Of a stretch of 39,823 bases of DNA, positions 20,887 to 29,859 are shown piece by piece. The translations under genes were made by a program, and so were the position numbers. Within the stretch, counting starts at the first letter, position 1. Every line of letters starts with the position of its first letter. The stretch spans positions 1-39,823 of the forward strand of contig CASDWO010000100.1 of NCBI GenBank assembly GCA_949284575.1. The letters are read 5' to 3'. The stretch comes from an uncultured bacterium (GTDB lineage: Bacteria > Bacillota_I > Bacilli_A > RF39 > UBA660). Under the pieces are notes generated by a model, which did no database searches, had not been told where the DNA came from, and was given only the letters and a program-made list of their open reading frames with translations.

Positions 20887-23379
20887 CTATTTTCCACAAC
20901 ATTGTTTATATTTCTTACCAGAGCCACATGGACATGGGTCATTTCTACCTACTTTTTTAACTCTTTTAGGAGTCTTTTTAGTATCTTTAGTATCATTTGT
21001 TTTTGCTTCTTTGTTTACCTGTTTTCTTTCAATATTTTGTCTAATTTCTGCTTTTAATAAGAAAACTGTAATATCTCTATCTATTTTTTGAAGCATTTCA
21101 TCAAATAAACCATAGCCTTCAGTAGTATATGCTCTTAAAGGATCATCTTGTCCATATCCTCGAAGATAAATACCTTCTCTTAAATGAGACATAGCATTTA
21201 TTTGTTCCATCCAGTAATTATCTATAACTTGTAAAGATAATGCTTTTTCAAACTCATTACTTATTTCTGTTGGAACTTCTTTAATCTTAGCTTCATATTC
21301 TTCTTTAGCTTTATTATAAAGATATTCTATAATTTCATCAGCATTTCTATTTTCTAATTCTACTTTACTTATATCATTTTTAAGTAAATTTTCATTTGCA
21401 AAATCAGTAATACTTTGTAATTCCTCATCAGTTATTACACTATCAACATTTCTTGATTTAACTAGATCAGTAATATGATTATGAATAGATGTTAATACAG
21501 TTTCATGAATTGATTCACTATCTAGTATTTCATTACGTTTACCATACATAATTTCCCTTTGAGTATTCATTACATCATCATATTGTAGTAAATGTTTTCT
21601 TGCATCATAGTTATTTCCTTCTACACGTTTTTGAGCTGTTCCTATTGCTTTTGTAAAGGTTTTACTTTGAATAGCTTGATCTCCAAAACCAAAGCTTTTC
21701 ATCATTTCTCTAATTCTTTCACTACCAAATCTAATCATTAAATCATCTTCCATAGAGACAAAGAATTGAGTAAAACCAGGATCTCCTTGACGTCCAGAAC
21801 GTCCTCTTAACTGATTATCAATACGACGTGATTCATGACGTTCTGTACCTATTACACAAAGTCCACCTAATTCTCTTATTTCATCTGATAGTTTAATATC
21901 AGTACCACGACCAGCCATGTTAGTTGCAATAGTAACTGATCTATGTTCACCTATTTTAGAAATAATTTCTGCTTCACGAGCATGGTTTTTAGCATTTAAT
22001 ATTTCATGAGGAATATGAGCTTTCTTTAATAAGTCACTTATAAGTTCACTTGTTTCAATAGCAATAGTACCAATTAGAACAGGTTGTCCTTTATCATAAC
22101 GAGATTTTACCTCATTAATTATTGCTTTATATTTAGCACTTCTTGTTGCAAAAACTAAATCAGGAGCATCTACTCTAACTACAGGTTTATTAGTAGGAAT
22201 TTCGATAACATACATATTATAGATGTCTCTAAATTCTTCTTCTTCTGTTTTAGCAGTACCAGTCATACCTGATAATTTTTTATACATTCTAAATAAATTT
22301 TGGAAAGTAATAGTAGCAAGAGTTTTTGTTTCTCTATTTATTTTAACTCCTTCTTTTGCTTCTATTGCTTGATGTAATCCATCACTATAAGCTCTTCCTT
22401 TCATTAAACGACCGGTAAATTGATCAACTATTACGACTTCTCCATCTTGTACAACGTAGTCTACATCTTTTTTCATAGCATAATTAGCACGTAGAGCTTG
22501 ATTAATATAATGAAGTAACGTTGCATTTTCTATTTCATATAGATTTTTAATTTTAAACATATTTTCAGCTTTAGCACTTCCTTCATCTGTTAAAGAAACA
22601 CTAATTGAACTTTTTCCTGATTCATCACAAATATAATCAGTATCTTCTTTTAAGCTTTTAGCAAATTTATCTGCTTCAAGATAAAGATTAGCACTATTCA
22701 TAGCTCCACCTGAAATAATTAAAGGAGTCCTTGCTTCATCGATAAGAATAGAGTCAACTTCATCAACTATAGCAAAGTTTAAAGGACGCTGTACTCTATT
22801 TTCTTTTCTAATTACCATATTATCTCTTAAGTAATCAAAACCTATTTCATTATTAGTAGAGTATAATATATCACAGTTATAAGCTTCTTGTTTTTCTTTT
22901 GGAGACATATCTCTTGTATTAACACCTACAGTTAGCCCAAGAAATCTGTGTATTCCTCCCATCCACTCGGCATCACGAGTTGCTAAGTATTCATTAACAG
23001 TAACAACATGAACGCCTTTTCCTTCTAAAGCATTAAGATAAGCTGGTAAAACACTTGTTAAAGTTTTTCCTTCACCTGTTTTCATCTCAGCAATATTACC
23101 ATAATGAATAGCTAAGGCGCCTAATATTTGAACATAGAAAGGCTTTTCACCAATAACACGAAAAGCTGCTTCTCTTGCAACAGCAAAAGCTTCTACTAAA
23201 ATATCTTCTAACGTTTCGCCATTTGCTAATCTTTCTTTAAATTCTTCTGTTTTATGCTTTAATTCATCATCAGAAAGCTTTGTCATCTCTTCATCAAGAG
23301 CAATTATCTTATCAGCTTTTAATGTGAATCTTTTTAACTCTTTATATTCATGATCAAAAATTTTTGTAAATAATCCCAT
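20887..23379 (-). CDS. secA: Protein translocase ATPase SecA, 830 aa
   Basis: Complete SecA: N-terminal helix MGLFTKIFDHEYKELKR, Walker A MKTGEGKT near residue 100, DEAD-type region VDEVDSILIDEARTPL, GTNMAGRGTDIKL-type segment in NBD2 (TNMAGRGTDIKLSD), HESRRIDNQLRGRSGRQGD, and the C-terminal zinc tail CPCGSGKKYKQCC that binds SecB or ribosomes. It drives export of preproteins through SecYEG. It follows hpf as in other Firmicutes. In many relatives prfB comes next, but here the integrase of the mobile element lies downstream. Confidence 0.97.
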   Translation of the reverse strand: MGLFTKIFDHEYKELKRFTLKADKIIALDEEMTKLSDDELKHKTEEFKERLANGETLEDILVEAFAVAREAAFRVIGEKPFYVQILGALAIHYGNIAEMKTGEGKTLTSVLPAYLNALEGKGVHVVTVNEYLATRDAEWMGGIHRFLGLTVGVNTRDMSPKEKQEAYNCDILYSTNNEIGFDYLRDNMVIRKENRVQRPLNFAIVDEVDSILIDEARTPLIISGGAMNSANLYLEADKFAKSLKEDTDYICDESGKSSISVSLTDEGSAKAENMFKIKNLYEIENATLLHYINQALRANYAMKKDVDYVVQDGEVVIVDQFTGRLMKGRAYSDGLHQAIEAKEGVKINRETKTLATITFQNLFRMYKKLSGMTGTAKTEEEEFRDIYNMYVIEIPTNKPVVRVDAPDLVFATRSAKYKAIINEVKSRYDKGQPVLIGTIAIETSELISDLLKKAHIPHEILNAKNHAREAEIISKIGEHRSVTIATNMAGRGTDIKLSDEIRELGGLCVIGTERHESRRIDNQLRGRSGRQGDPGFTQFFVSMEDDLMIRFGSERIREMMKSFGFGDQAIQSKTFTKAIGTAQKRVEGNNYDARKHLLQYDDVMNTQREIMYGKRNEILDSESIHETVLTSIHNHITDLVKSRNVDSVITDEELQSITDFANENLLKNDISKVELENRNADEIIEYLYNKAKEEYEAKIKEVPTEISNEFEKALSLQVIDNYWMEQINAMSHLREGIYLRGYGQDDPLRAYTTEGYGLFDEMLQKIDRDITVFLLKAEIRQNIERKQVNKEAKTNDTKDTKKTPKRVKKVGRNDPCPCGSGKKYKQCCGK

Positions 23380-23451
23380 TTATAAACATCTCCTTGCATA
23401 AAATATTCTATCAAAAAATTAAGATAATAAAAAGGTTTTGAAGTTATTTTA

Positions 23452-23482
23452 TTAAAAAAAGAATGATATTTTTATATCATTC
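23452..23482 (-). terminator. Terminator after hpf
   Basis: GAATGATAT, TTTT loop (plus-strand reading), ATATCATTC, with T7 on the minus strand; lies between hpf and secA. Confidence 0.75.
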
Positions 23483-23497
23483 CTCGATTTTTTTATT

Positions 23498-24025
23498 TTA
23501 CTCAGCTTCTATTAAGCCATAGCCACCATTTTTTCTTTTATAAACAACAGCTTCTTTATTAGTATCAACATTTTTAAATAAATAAAATTCATGACCTAAT
23601 AGTTCAAGTTGAAGAATAGCTTCTTCTTCATCCATTGGTTTAACTTCAATTCTTTTTCTTTTAATAATATTACTTTCTTCATGTTCTTCTTCTTCAATAT
23701 CGATAATATTAAAGTCAATTTTTGTTTTTGTAGCTTTAGCTTTTATTTTAGTTTTATTCTTTCTAATTTGACGTTCCATAATATCAATAGCTTTATCAAC
23801 AGCAGCGTAAAAATCATCTTGGGTCTCTTCAGAACGAATAATAAAATTGTGAAGTGGAATTGTAATCTCAATCGTTTGTAAGTGTCCTTTTACTTTAACA
23901 ACTATGTTAGCACGTACATTTTCACTTTTCTCTAGATATTTATCTAGTCTTTTTAACTTTTCATTAAGGTAGTCTTTCATAGCTTTAGTAATTTCAATTT
24001 TGTCTCCACGAATGATTAGTTCCAT
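23498..24025 (-). CDS. hpf: Long-form ribosome hibernation promoting factor
   Basis: A 175-residue protein with the N-terminal HPF/YfiA domain (MELIIRGDKIEITKAMKDYL, about residues 1-100) and a C-terminal domain (about 118-175: RKRIEVKPMDEEEAILQLELLGHEFYLF broken here, then NVDTNKEAVVYKRKNGGYGLIE) that dimerises two ribosomes into 100S particles. It acts in the cytoplasm in slow growth. The gene precedes secA as in B. subtilis and is closed by its own terminator. Confidence 0.95.
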   Translation of the reverse strand: MELIIRGDKIEITKAMKDYLNEKLKRLDKYLEKSENVRANIVVKVKGHLQTIEITIPLHNFIIRSEETQDDFYAAVDKAIDIMERQIRKNKTKIKAKATKTKIDFNIIDIEEEEHEESNIIKRKRIEVKPMDEEEAILQLELLGHEFYLFKNVDTNKEAVVYKRKNGGYGLIEAE

Positions 24026-24159
24026 ATTATCACCTTCCTTAGCATTAATATATCATATTTTAAGATAAAGAGCAAAGGAAATTAATCTTCAAGATAGTTG
24101 TTATACTAAAGTATTAATATATTTATTATAGTTTAGCTAATCGGATTATTTCATAGAAA

Positions 24160-24185
24160 AACCAACTATTTTACGACAGCTGGTT
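24160..24185 (-). terminator. Terminator after csp
   Basis: AACCAGCT / AGTTGGTT stem (one G-U pair) followed by T5 on the minus strand; overlaps the csp stop codon. Confidence 0.6.
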
Positions 24186-24384
24186 CTTTAATTGGCGTTA
24201 CGTCAACTGCTTGATAGCCCTTACTAGTTTCTAGTAATGTAAATTCTACATACTGTCCCTCTACTAAAGTCTTATAACCTTCACAGTTTATAGTTGAATA
24301 ATGAACAAATATGTCTTCATTTTCTTTATATTCAATAAAACCATAACCTTTTTCATTATTGAACCATTTTACTTTTCCGATCAC
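24166..24384 (-). CDS. csp: Cold-shock protein CspA family, 72 aa
   Basis: OB-fold protein with RNP1 GKVKWFNNEKGYGFIEY (about residues 3-19) and RNP2 DIFVHYSTI (about 24-32, usually VHFS). Binds single-stranded RNA or DNA and acts as an RNA chaperone. The start is GTG (24384) preceded by GGAGGTG. The upstream region has a -10-like TATAAT and a leader of about 80 nt, as usual for csp genes. A more divergent second cold-shock protein is on the mobile element (15387-15638). Confidence 0.93.
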   Translation of the reverse strand: MIGKVKWFNNEKGYGFIEYKENEDIFVHYSTINCEGYKTLVEGQYVEFTLLETSKGYQAVDVTPIKEPAVVK

Positions 24385-24577
24385 TAAACTTTCACCTCCA
24401 CATCTTTTTATTCTTACCTCGGGCGCTACTTCTTTTCAAATGCTGTATTTAGATTATAGCAGTTTATATATGAGAATTTTTTTATTTTCCGGGAAATGAC
24501 GTTTTAAAGACTTTTTCTGTTTAAATAATAGAAAAAAATGTCGAAATTACATTAAATGGTTAAATTTTAGCTTTTAA

Positions 24578-24616
24578 AGTCATTCTTTTATTTAGACATT
24601 TATTATAATATATAAT
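24578..24616 (+). promoter_or_regulatory. agrBD promoter region with repeats
   Basis: Two TATAAT candidates at 24604 and 24611 with no good -35; upstream are two similar sequences, AAGTCATT (24577-24584) and TAGACATT (24593-24600), 16 bp apart. This fits an activator-dependent promoter, perhaps bound by the LytTR regulator, though the consensus is not close. The rest of 24385-24577 holds the csp leader and no gene. Confidence 0.35.
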
Positions 24617-24637
24617 CTTTATAGCATAGGAGGAGGT

Positions 24638-25231
24638 ATGAAGGAAGCATTTATAAATCATACAATCAGTTTTATTACTAATAATAACGATAATCTTAGC
24701 GCCTTAGAAAAAGAAAAACTTGCTTATGGTTTAGAAGGAATATATTTAACAATAACAAAGACTGTTATCATACTATTAATCGCTTTAGTCTTAGGGTTTG
24801 TAAAAGAATTTATTATTTCTTTGATACTTTTTAATATTATTAGATATCCTGGTTTTGGATTCCATGCCGGTAAATCGATTGTATGTTTAATTTCTAGTAC
24901 AATTTTAATTTTAGGTTTGCCTTATTTATTAATTAATATTAATTTGAACTTAACGATTAAAATTATTCTATGTTGTGTAGCAGTTCTTGCTTTTATAATA
25001 TGGGCTCCTGCTGATACAAAAAAAAGACCTTTAACTAATAAGAAAAAAAGACTTATTAGAAAGATCGCTACTATTGTTATAGCTGTGATATATAGTATAG
25101 CAATTATAATGTTAAATGAAAATGTGATAAGTGATTTATTCTTAGCAGCACTTTTAATTGAAGCTATACTTGTATCTCCTTTTATGTATAAGGTTTTTAA
25201 TGAAAGCTATAATAATTACAAAATGGTTTAA
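24638..25231 (+). CDS. agrB: AgrB-like peptide-processing membrane protease
   Basis: Membrane protein of 197 residues with about five hydrophobic segments. The catalytic pair of the AgrB family is present: His76 in YPGFGFHAGKS and Cys83 in SIVCLIS, seven residues apart. AgrB cleaves the AgrD precursor at its C-terminal side and forms the cyclic thiolactone. The gene has an AGGAGGAGG ribosome binding site and is followed after 43 nt by agrD. It lies on the plus strand, unlike nearly all its neighbours. Confidence 0.88.
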   Translation: MKEAFINHTISFITNNNDNLSALEKEKLAYGLEGIYLTITKTVIILLIALVLGFVKEFIISLILFNIIRYPGFGFHAGKSIVCLISSTILILGLPYLLININLNLTIKIILCCVAVLAFIIWAPADTKKRPLTNKKKRLIRKIATIVIAVIYSIAIIMLNENVISDLFLAALLIEAILVSPFMYKVFNESYNNYKMV

Positions 25232-25274
25232 ACATTTAATGTTTAAATAAATAGAATAAGAAAGGGATGAAAAT

Positions 25275-25394
25275 ATGAAAAAAAGAATGGCTAAAGTACT
25301 AGCTGCTGTTGCTATGTTAGCTACTGCAAGTGCAAGTGTTGGATGCATTTGGTGGTGTCTAGATGAACCAAAAGCTTTAAAAGACATGGACTAA
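25275..25394 (+). CDS. agrD: AgrD-like cyclic autoinducer precursor, 39 aa
   Basis: Short peptide gene with an AAAGGGATGA ribosome binding site. N-terminal amphipathic leader KKRMAKVLAAVAMLATASAS, then the predicted core GCIWWCL and the acidic tail DEPKALKDMD. The Cys-x-Trp core and [DE]EPK tail match the cyclic lactone autoinducer peptides of Firmicutes. Cys24 is the likely thiolactone donor; Cys28 is an unusual second cysteine inside the core. The mature ring could run from Cys24 to Cys28 or Leu29. It is probably matured by the AgrB encoded before it and sensed by the kinase encoded on the other strand. Confidence 0.85.
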   Translation: MKKRMAKVLAAVAMLATASASVGCIWWCLDEPKALKDMD

Positions 25395-25397
25395 AAT

Positions 25398-25417
25398 AAG
25401 AGTGCCCTAACACTCTT
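25398..25417. terminator. Bidirectional terminator between agrD and agrC
   Basis: AAGAGTG, CCCTAA loop, CACTCTT with T tracts on both strands. It serves the convergent agrBD and agrAC transcripts. Confidence 0.75.
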
Positions 25418-26704
25418 TTATTTTACAATTATTTTTTGAATAAAATAGTTATTTAAGAATTGTTGTTCAACGGCAATTCTTTTTTCTTTTCTAATAACTT
25501 TATTAGCGAAATAAAGGCCTCTACCATGACCTGATCCTTTAGTAGTAAAGCCTTTTTCATTCATCTTTTTAATAGATAATACTTTACTACAAGAGTTAGA
25601 TATAACAAAATAAAGTTCTTTTTCTTTTTCATAAATTTCAATTGTAACATTTTTATGTTTTTCTTTTTTACATGCATCTAGAGCATTATCTATATAAATA
25701 CCAAGAACAATACAAAGAGATTCTAAGAGATCTTTATCTAATTTGGATATTTTACCTTTTATTTTGGGACTTACATCTATATAAATATTTATATTGGCTT
25801 TTAAAGCTAATGCTAATTTATAATATAGTAAGCCTTTTAAACCGCCTTTAGGTATTTCTTTTAGAGTTTCAATATAGTTATCATCAATAACCATATTCAT
25901 TTTAAGCATTTTATCTATTTTTTTGTCTATTTCTTTTTTATTAGTTAAATTTCTAATTATAGATAAATTATTCTTTAGTTCATGTCTATACATTTGTTCA
26001 TTATCAATCCAATCTTCGAATGTTTGGACATAACTAAACATTGTATTATATTCATCTTTTAACTTATCATAATTATTTCTTTCTTCCATATAGATATAAT
26101 AGAGAATAAAAAATAGAATAATACTAAAAAAGGTAATTGTATATTGCAAATTAAATTTAAAAATTGTTGTAATATTGTAATATAAAAGACATACTATTAC
26201 TACGACTATAATGGTAAAAAGTGTACTTTTTATCTTTTTATTTTGTTCTACTTTATCACTAATACGTTTAAATATATTAATTGCTTTTTTTTGGTAGGAT
26301 ATTAAAATTGAGATAGCACTAATTAAAGTATTATTAGCTATAATAATATACCAAACATTTCTAACTTGATAATAAGAAAAAATAGGAATCTCTACAATTG
26401 TTAAAGTTACATCAACTAAAGCAGTTAATAGCATTATATAGCCACATACTAGTATAGACTGTGCTATGTCAATTTTAAATAAATATTTAAACATTAAAGC
26501 CATAATTGTATATACCATTAATGTGAAAATTATATTATATTTAACGTCATATAATACAAAAGTAGGACTTGTGATCAATAAAATAGCACCTATTACTTTT
26601 AAAATGCTTATTTTACCTTCATAATTTAAAATCTTTCTAGCAATAATAAATGCACTAGTACTCATAATTATACCTAAAATTAGTTTAACTATTATTGGTA
26701 ACAT
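25418..26704 (-). CDS. agrC: AgrC-like sensor histidine kinase, 428 aa
   Basis: N-terminal sensor of about six membrane helices (residues about 1-205) and a cytoplasmic GHKL kinase part. Phosphoacceptor His in MYRHELKNNLSIIRNL (about residue 243), N-box LGIYIDNALDACKKEK and G-box GSGHGRGLYFANKVI. This is the class that reads cyclic autoinducer peptides. The start overlaps the LytTR regulator gene by 20 nt, so they form one operon. The sensor faces outward to bind the AgrD-derived peptide. Confidence 0.85.
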   Translation of the reverse strand: MLPIIVKLILGIIMSTSAFIIARKILNYEGKISILKVIGAILLITSPTFVLYDVKYNIIFTLMVYTIMALMFKYLFKIDIAQSILVCGYIMLLTALVDVTLTIVEIPIFSYYQVRNVWYIIIANNTLISAISILISYQKKAINIFKRISDKVEQNKKIKSTLFTIIVVVIVCLLYYNITTIFKFNLQYTITFFSIILFFILYYIYMEERNNYDKLKDEYNTMFSYVQTFEDWIDNEQMYRHELKNNLSIIRNLTNKKEIDKKIDKMLKMNMVIDDNYIETLKEIPKGGLKGLLYYKLALALKANINIYIDVSPKIKGKISKLDKDLLESLCIVLGIYIDNALDACKKEKHKNVTIEIYEKEKELYFVISNSCSKVLSIKKMNEKGFTTKGSGHGRGLYFANKVIRKEKRIAVEQQFLNNYFIQKIIVK

Positions 26705-27416
26705 AGTTGATCAACTCCTTTCTTCCAGATCTTGATACTAAATTAGTACTCATACCATTAACAAATAGAATCTCATTTTCTTTAATATTATAGGTACTAA
26801 TTTTATCAACATTTAGAATTAAGCTTTTATGTACCTTTAAAAATCTCTTATCTAAATTTTTAGATATACCACTAAGTGTAAATGGTGCTTTGAAAGTTCC
26901 ATATGTAGTAGTGATAATACATCTTTTACTGTCTTGTTCTTTTTCAATGAAGATTATGTTCTTTAATTCTATTTTGTATAACATATAATTGTATTCATAG
27001 CTTAAACATTTCTCACGACTGTTATAATTTTTATAAGCTATCTTTAATGCTCCTCTTATCTTACTTTTACAATTGTCAAATTTACTTATAAAATCTAATA
27101 AATATAATCTGTTAGATAATGCTTCATATCTATACTCAGCAAAAGCAGTTATAATTACAATGATAGAAGTCCAATCATCTAGCTCTTCTCTTATAAAACG
27201 AGCAGCATCTAAACCTGAGCCACTCTTAGTTTTTATATCAAAGAAATAAACTTTAAAACCAAGATCAGCTTTCGCTACTTTTTCAAATTCTTTATCATAA
27301 GTTTCAAACTCATATACCTTGTAATCAATATCATAATTCATCATGAATTTCTCTATTTCTTGGATTATCATACTTCTAAATTCTTTTTCATCATCACATA
27401 CAACAAAATTTAACAC
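26685..27416 (-). CDS. agrA: AgrA-like LytTR response regulator, 243 aa
   Basis: Receiver domain (about residues 1-125) with acidic pair CDDE and phosphoacceptor Asp60 in VYFFDIKTKSGSGLD, followed by a LytTR DNA-binding domain (about 140-240; NIIFIEKEQDSKRCIITT, FLKVHKSLILNVDKI, VNGMSTNLVSRSGRKEL). The usual receiver Lys is seen in DFISKFD. Start is GTG 27416 after GGAGGAGG. It should activate agrBD and possibly other targets after phosphorylation by the AgrC-like kinase downstream. Confidence 0.88.
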   Translation of the reverse strand: MLNFVVCDDEKEFRSMIIQEIEKFMMNYDIDYKVYEFETYDKEFEKVAKADLGFKVYFFDIKTKSGSGLDAARFIREELDDWTSIIVIITAFAEYRYEALSNRLYLLDFISKFDNCKSKIRGALKIAYKNYNSREKCLSYEYNYMLYKIELKNIIFIEKEQDSKRCIITTTYGTFKAPFTLSGISKNLDKRFLKVHKSLILNVDKISTYNIKENEILFVNGMSTNLVSRSGRKELINYVTNNS

Positions 27417-27490
27417 TTAAGCCTCCTCCTTTTTTAATACTCACACCCTTAAATTTTACCATATATTTCCAAATTATAAATATTTTGTCA

Positions 27491-27525
27491 AAAAAAAATA
27501 GTAGTTATTTAACCCTATTTTTTTT
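27491..27525 (-). terminator. Terminator after tagO
   Basis: AAAAAAAATAG / CTATTTTTTTT stem with a 13-nt loop; overlaps the stop codon of the glycosyltransferase gene. Confidence 0.65.
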
Positions 27526-28623
27526 ATGGCGAGGCTCTTTTTTTATGACTTCTCCTACTTTATCTATAATATTATCAGTCATCTCTTTATTCTTTTTAGA
27601 GATTATTGTAGTTCTTAAGACAAACCATACGACAATTATAAAAATTATTATATATAATATTTTTCCCATAACAGGATCTTTTAAAGAGTAAAAGATTGAG
27701 GCACTTGCAAATAAAAGATTAAAGCCATATATAATTAAAACGGTAGTTCTTTGTGAAAAATTCATTCCTAATAGTTGATGATGAATGTGCTCTTTATCAG
27801 GAGAAAAGGGGGCTTGATGTTTTAAAAGACGTCTTATAATTGCAAAGAGTGTATCTAGAATAGGTATTCCTAAAATCATTAATGGAACAAATAAACTAGT
27901 TAAAGCTGGACCTTTAAATTCTAATAATGTTATTACTGCTATCATGAAACCAAGATACATAGCACAATCTCCACAAAATATTTTAGCAGGATAGAAATTA
28001 TGAAGGAGAAAACCTAATGTTGCTCCTAACATTATAAATGTTAAAGTCATAACTAAACTGCCACTACGTCCTTGGAAAAAACCAATAATTCCTATAGTTA
28101 AAAAGAAAATACTACTTATTCCACCACTTAAACCATCTAAACCATCAATTAGATTTATTATATTAACACAGGCGACAATAAAAAAGACAGTAAGGGGATA
28201 AGAGAAAATTCCAAAGTTTATTGTATAACCAAAGGCAGTAATATTATTTAATAAGAAGCCTCCATAAAATACTAAGATAGAAGCAGCGATGAGCTGACCT
28301 ATTAATTTATATCTTGCTTTTAGAGATTTTATATCATCTATAATTCCTGTTAAGATAATAATAAAACTACCTATTAGTATTGAATTCATTTGGACACTTT
28401 CTGTTCCAAAGAGCATATATCCTATTAAAAAAGCTAAAAAGATACCAACACCGCCTAATTTAGGGATAGGCTTAGTATGAATATGTCTATTACCTTCATC
28501 ACTTCTTGGAACATCTATAGCGTTTATATAATGAGCTATTTTCTTCATAAATGGCATAATCAGTGCCGAACATACAAATGTAGTAATAACTATTTTTAGA
28601 GTTTCTAGTATTTCTTGATTCAT
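27505..28623 (-). CDS. tagO: Undecaprenyl-P GlcNAc-1-P transferase (TagO/WecA family)
   Basis: A 372-residue polytopic protein of the MraY/WecA family. Motifs: VPRSDEGNRHIHTKPIPK with GGVGIF, TGIIDD (the metal-binding Asp pair, about residues 90-95), NLIDGLDGLSGG, and the C-terminal HIHHQLLG. The HIHH motif and lack of MraY-specific sequence point to the polyprenyl-phosphate HexNAc-1-P transferases that begin wall teichoic acid or related glycopolymers. It works at the inner face of the membrane. The C-terminal tail is basic. Confidence 0.85.
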   Translation of the reverse strand: MNQEILETLKIVITTFVCSALIMPFMKKIAHYINAIDVPRSDEGNRHIHTKPIPKLGGVGIFLAFLIGYMLFGTESVQMNSILIGSFIIILTGIIDDIKSLKARYKLIGQLIAASILVFYGGFLLNNITAFGYTINFGIFSYPLTVFFIVACVNIINLIDGLDGLSGGISSIFFLTIGIIGFFQGRSGSLVMTLTFIMLGATLGFLLHNFYPAKIFCGDCAMYLGFMIAVITLLEFKGPALTSLFVPLMILGIPILDTLFAIIRRLLKHQAPFSPDKEHIHHQLLGMNFSQRTTVLIIYGFNLLFASASIFYSLKDPVMGKILYIIIFIIVVWFVLRTTIISKKNKEMTDNIIDKVGEVIKKEPRHKKNRVK

Positions 28624-28724
28624 AAAGTTTCCTCTTTTCTAAAATAATTATAACAAGTAAAAATTAGTTTTACAACCATCATGAGGAGGAGAATTTTATT
28701 TTTACTTTTTAGTAGTAAAGAAAA

Positions 28725-28744
28725 AGTCACTAAAATAGTGGCTT
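28725..28744 (-). terminator. Terminator after mbl
   Basis: Stem around CACTA-TTT-TAGTG (with one mismatch further out) followed by T5CT3 on the minus strand. Confidence 0.65.
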
Positions 28745-29735
28745 AATTATCTTCTAATAATTTTATATTATCAAGTAATACTCCTGTTCCTTCAACAACA
28801 CAAGTTAGGGGACTATCAGCGATAAGAACTGGTACTTTTAACTCTTTTTTTAGTAAATCATTAAGACCTTTTAACATTGAACCTCCACCGGTTAAGACAA
28901 TACCTTTATCAACAATATCAGCAGATAATTCAGGTGGTGTTTGTTCTAAAACATTAGTTGCTGCTTTTACTATCTTGTAAACAGATTCCTTTAAGGCTTC
29001 TAGAGTTTCTTGTTCATTTATTTCAATAGTGCTAGGTAAGCCTGTAACTAAGTCTCGGCCTCTTACTTCTAATTTATTCTTTTTGTCAGGTTCATAGACA
29101 TTAGCAAAGTCAACTTTAATTTCTTCAGCTGTTTTTTCACCAATTAAAAGTTTATATTTTTCTTTTATATATTTAACAATATCTTGATCAAAAACATTAC
29201 CAGCGATTCTTACTGAAGCACTATTAACGATATCATTTAATGATAAAATAGCTATATCTGTTGTACCACCACCAATATCTATTACCATATTTGCACTTGG
29301 TTTAGAAATATCCATACCTGCTCCTATAGCTGCAACTTTAGGTTCTACTTCTAAAAATACTTTTCTTGCTCCTGTACGTTCTGCTGCTTCTTTAATAGCA
29401 TTCTTCTCAACAGGAGTTATATTGGTTGGACAACAAATTAAGATTCTTGGTCTTGATAAGAAGTTACGAGCATGAATTTTTCTAATGAAGTAATCTAACA
29501 TTATCTCAGTTATTTCAAAGTCTGCAATTACCCCATCTTTCATTGGTTTTATAGCTTTTACTTTTTCAGGAGTTCTTCCTAACATTTCACTAGCATCTTT
29601 ACCTACTGCTACTACTTTTTTATTATCAGTATCAATAGCGACAACACTAGGTTCATTTAAAACTATTCCTTCACCTTTTATATAAATTAGAACATTTGCT
29701 GTTCCTAAATCTATGCCAATATCTTTTGAAAGCAT
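28743..29735 (-). CDS. mbl: MreB/Mbl-type actin, cell-shape protein, 330 aa
   Basis: Bacterial actin with phosphate-1 IGIDLGTANVLIY, phosphate-2 VIDIGGGTTDIAIL, and adenosine motif GIVLTGGGSMLKGL. It polymerises at the membrane and guides lateral cell-wall synthesis. I favour Mbl over MreB because of length (330 against 333 in B. subtilis), because mreC and mreD are missing nearby, and because it sits beside a SpoIIQ-like gene, as mbl does in B. subtilis. It could still be the only MreB of this genome. Confidence 0.9.
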   Translation of the reverse strand: MLSKDIGIDLGTANVLIYIKGEGIVLNEPSVVAIDTDNKKVVAVGKDASEMLGRTPEKVKAIKPMKDGVIADFEITEIMLDYFIRKIHARNFLSRPRILICCPTNITPVEKNAIKEAAERTGARKVFLEVEPKVAAIGAGMDISKPSANMVIDIGGGTTDIAILSLNDIVNSASVRIAGNVFDQDIVKYIKEKYKLLIGEKTAEEIKVDFANVYEPDKKNKLEVRGRDLVTGLPSTIEINEQETLEALKESVYKIVKAATNVLEQTPPELSADIVDKGIVLTGGGSMLKGLNDLLKKELKVPVLIADSPLTCVVEGTGVLLDNIKLLEDN

Positions 29736-29833
29736 TATCTCACATCCTTACGTAATATAATCTTTTTATATAGTTGTTTTTACTGTTAATATTTTAGCAA
29801 AAATATATAGTATTGTAAATTATTTTCTTAGAA

Positions 29834-29859
29834 AAAAAACGGCCTTTACTCCGTTTTTT
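29834..29859 (-). terminator. Terminator after spoIIQ-like gene
   Basis: AAAAAACGG / CCGTTTTTT with an 8-nt loop and T8 on the minus strand; overlaps the stop codon. Confidence 0.75.

Noticed and set aside
20590-21091. Plus-strand frames spanning integrase start, att region and secA end
   Set aside because: They cross the terminator and repeats and have no ribosome binding site; Phe/Leu-rich shadows.
24484-24497. TTTCCGGGAAA palindrome in the csp-agrB gap
   Set aside because: Too short to separate from chance, and not placed at a recognisable promoter element.
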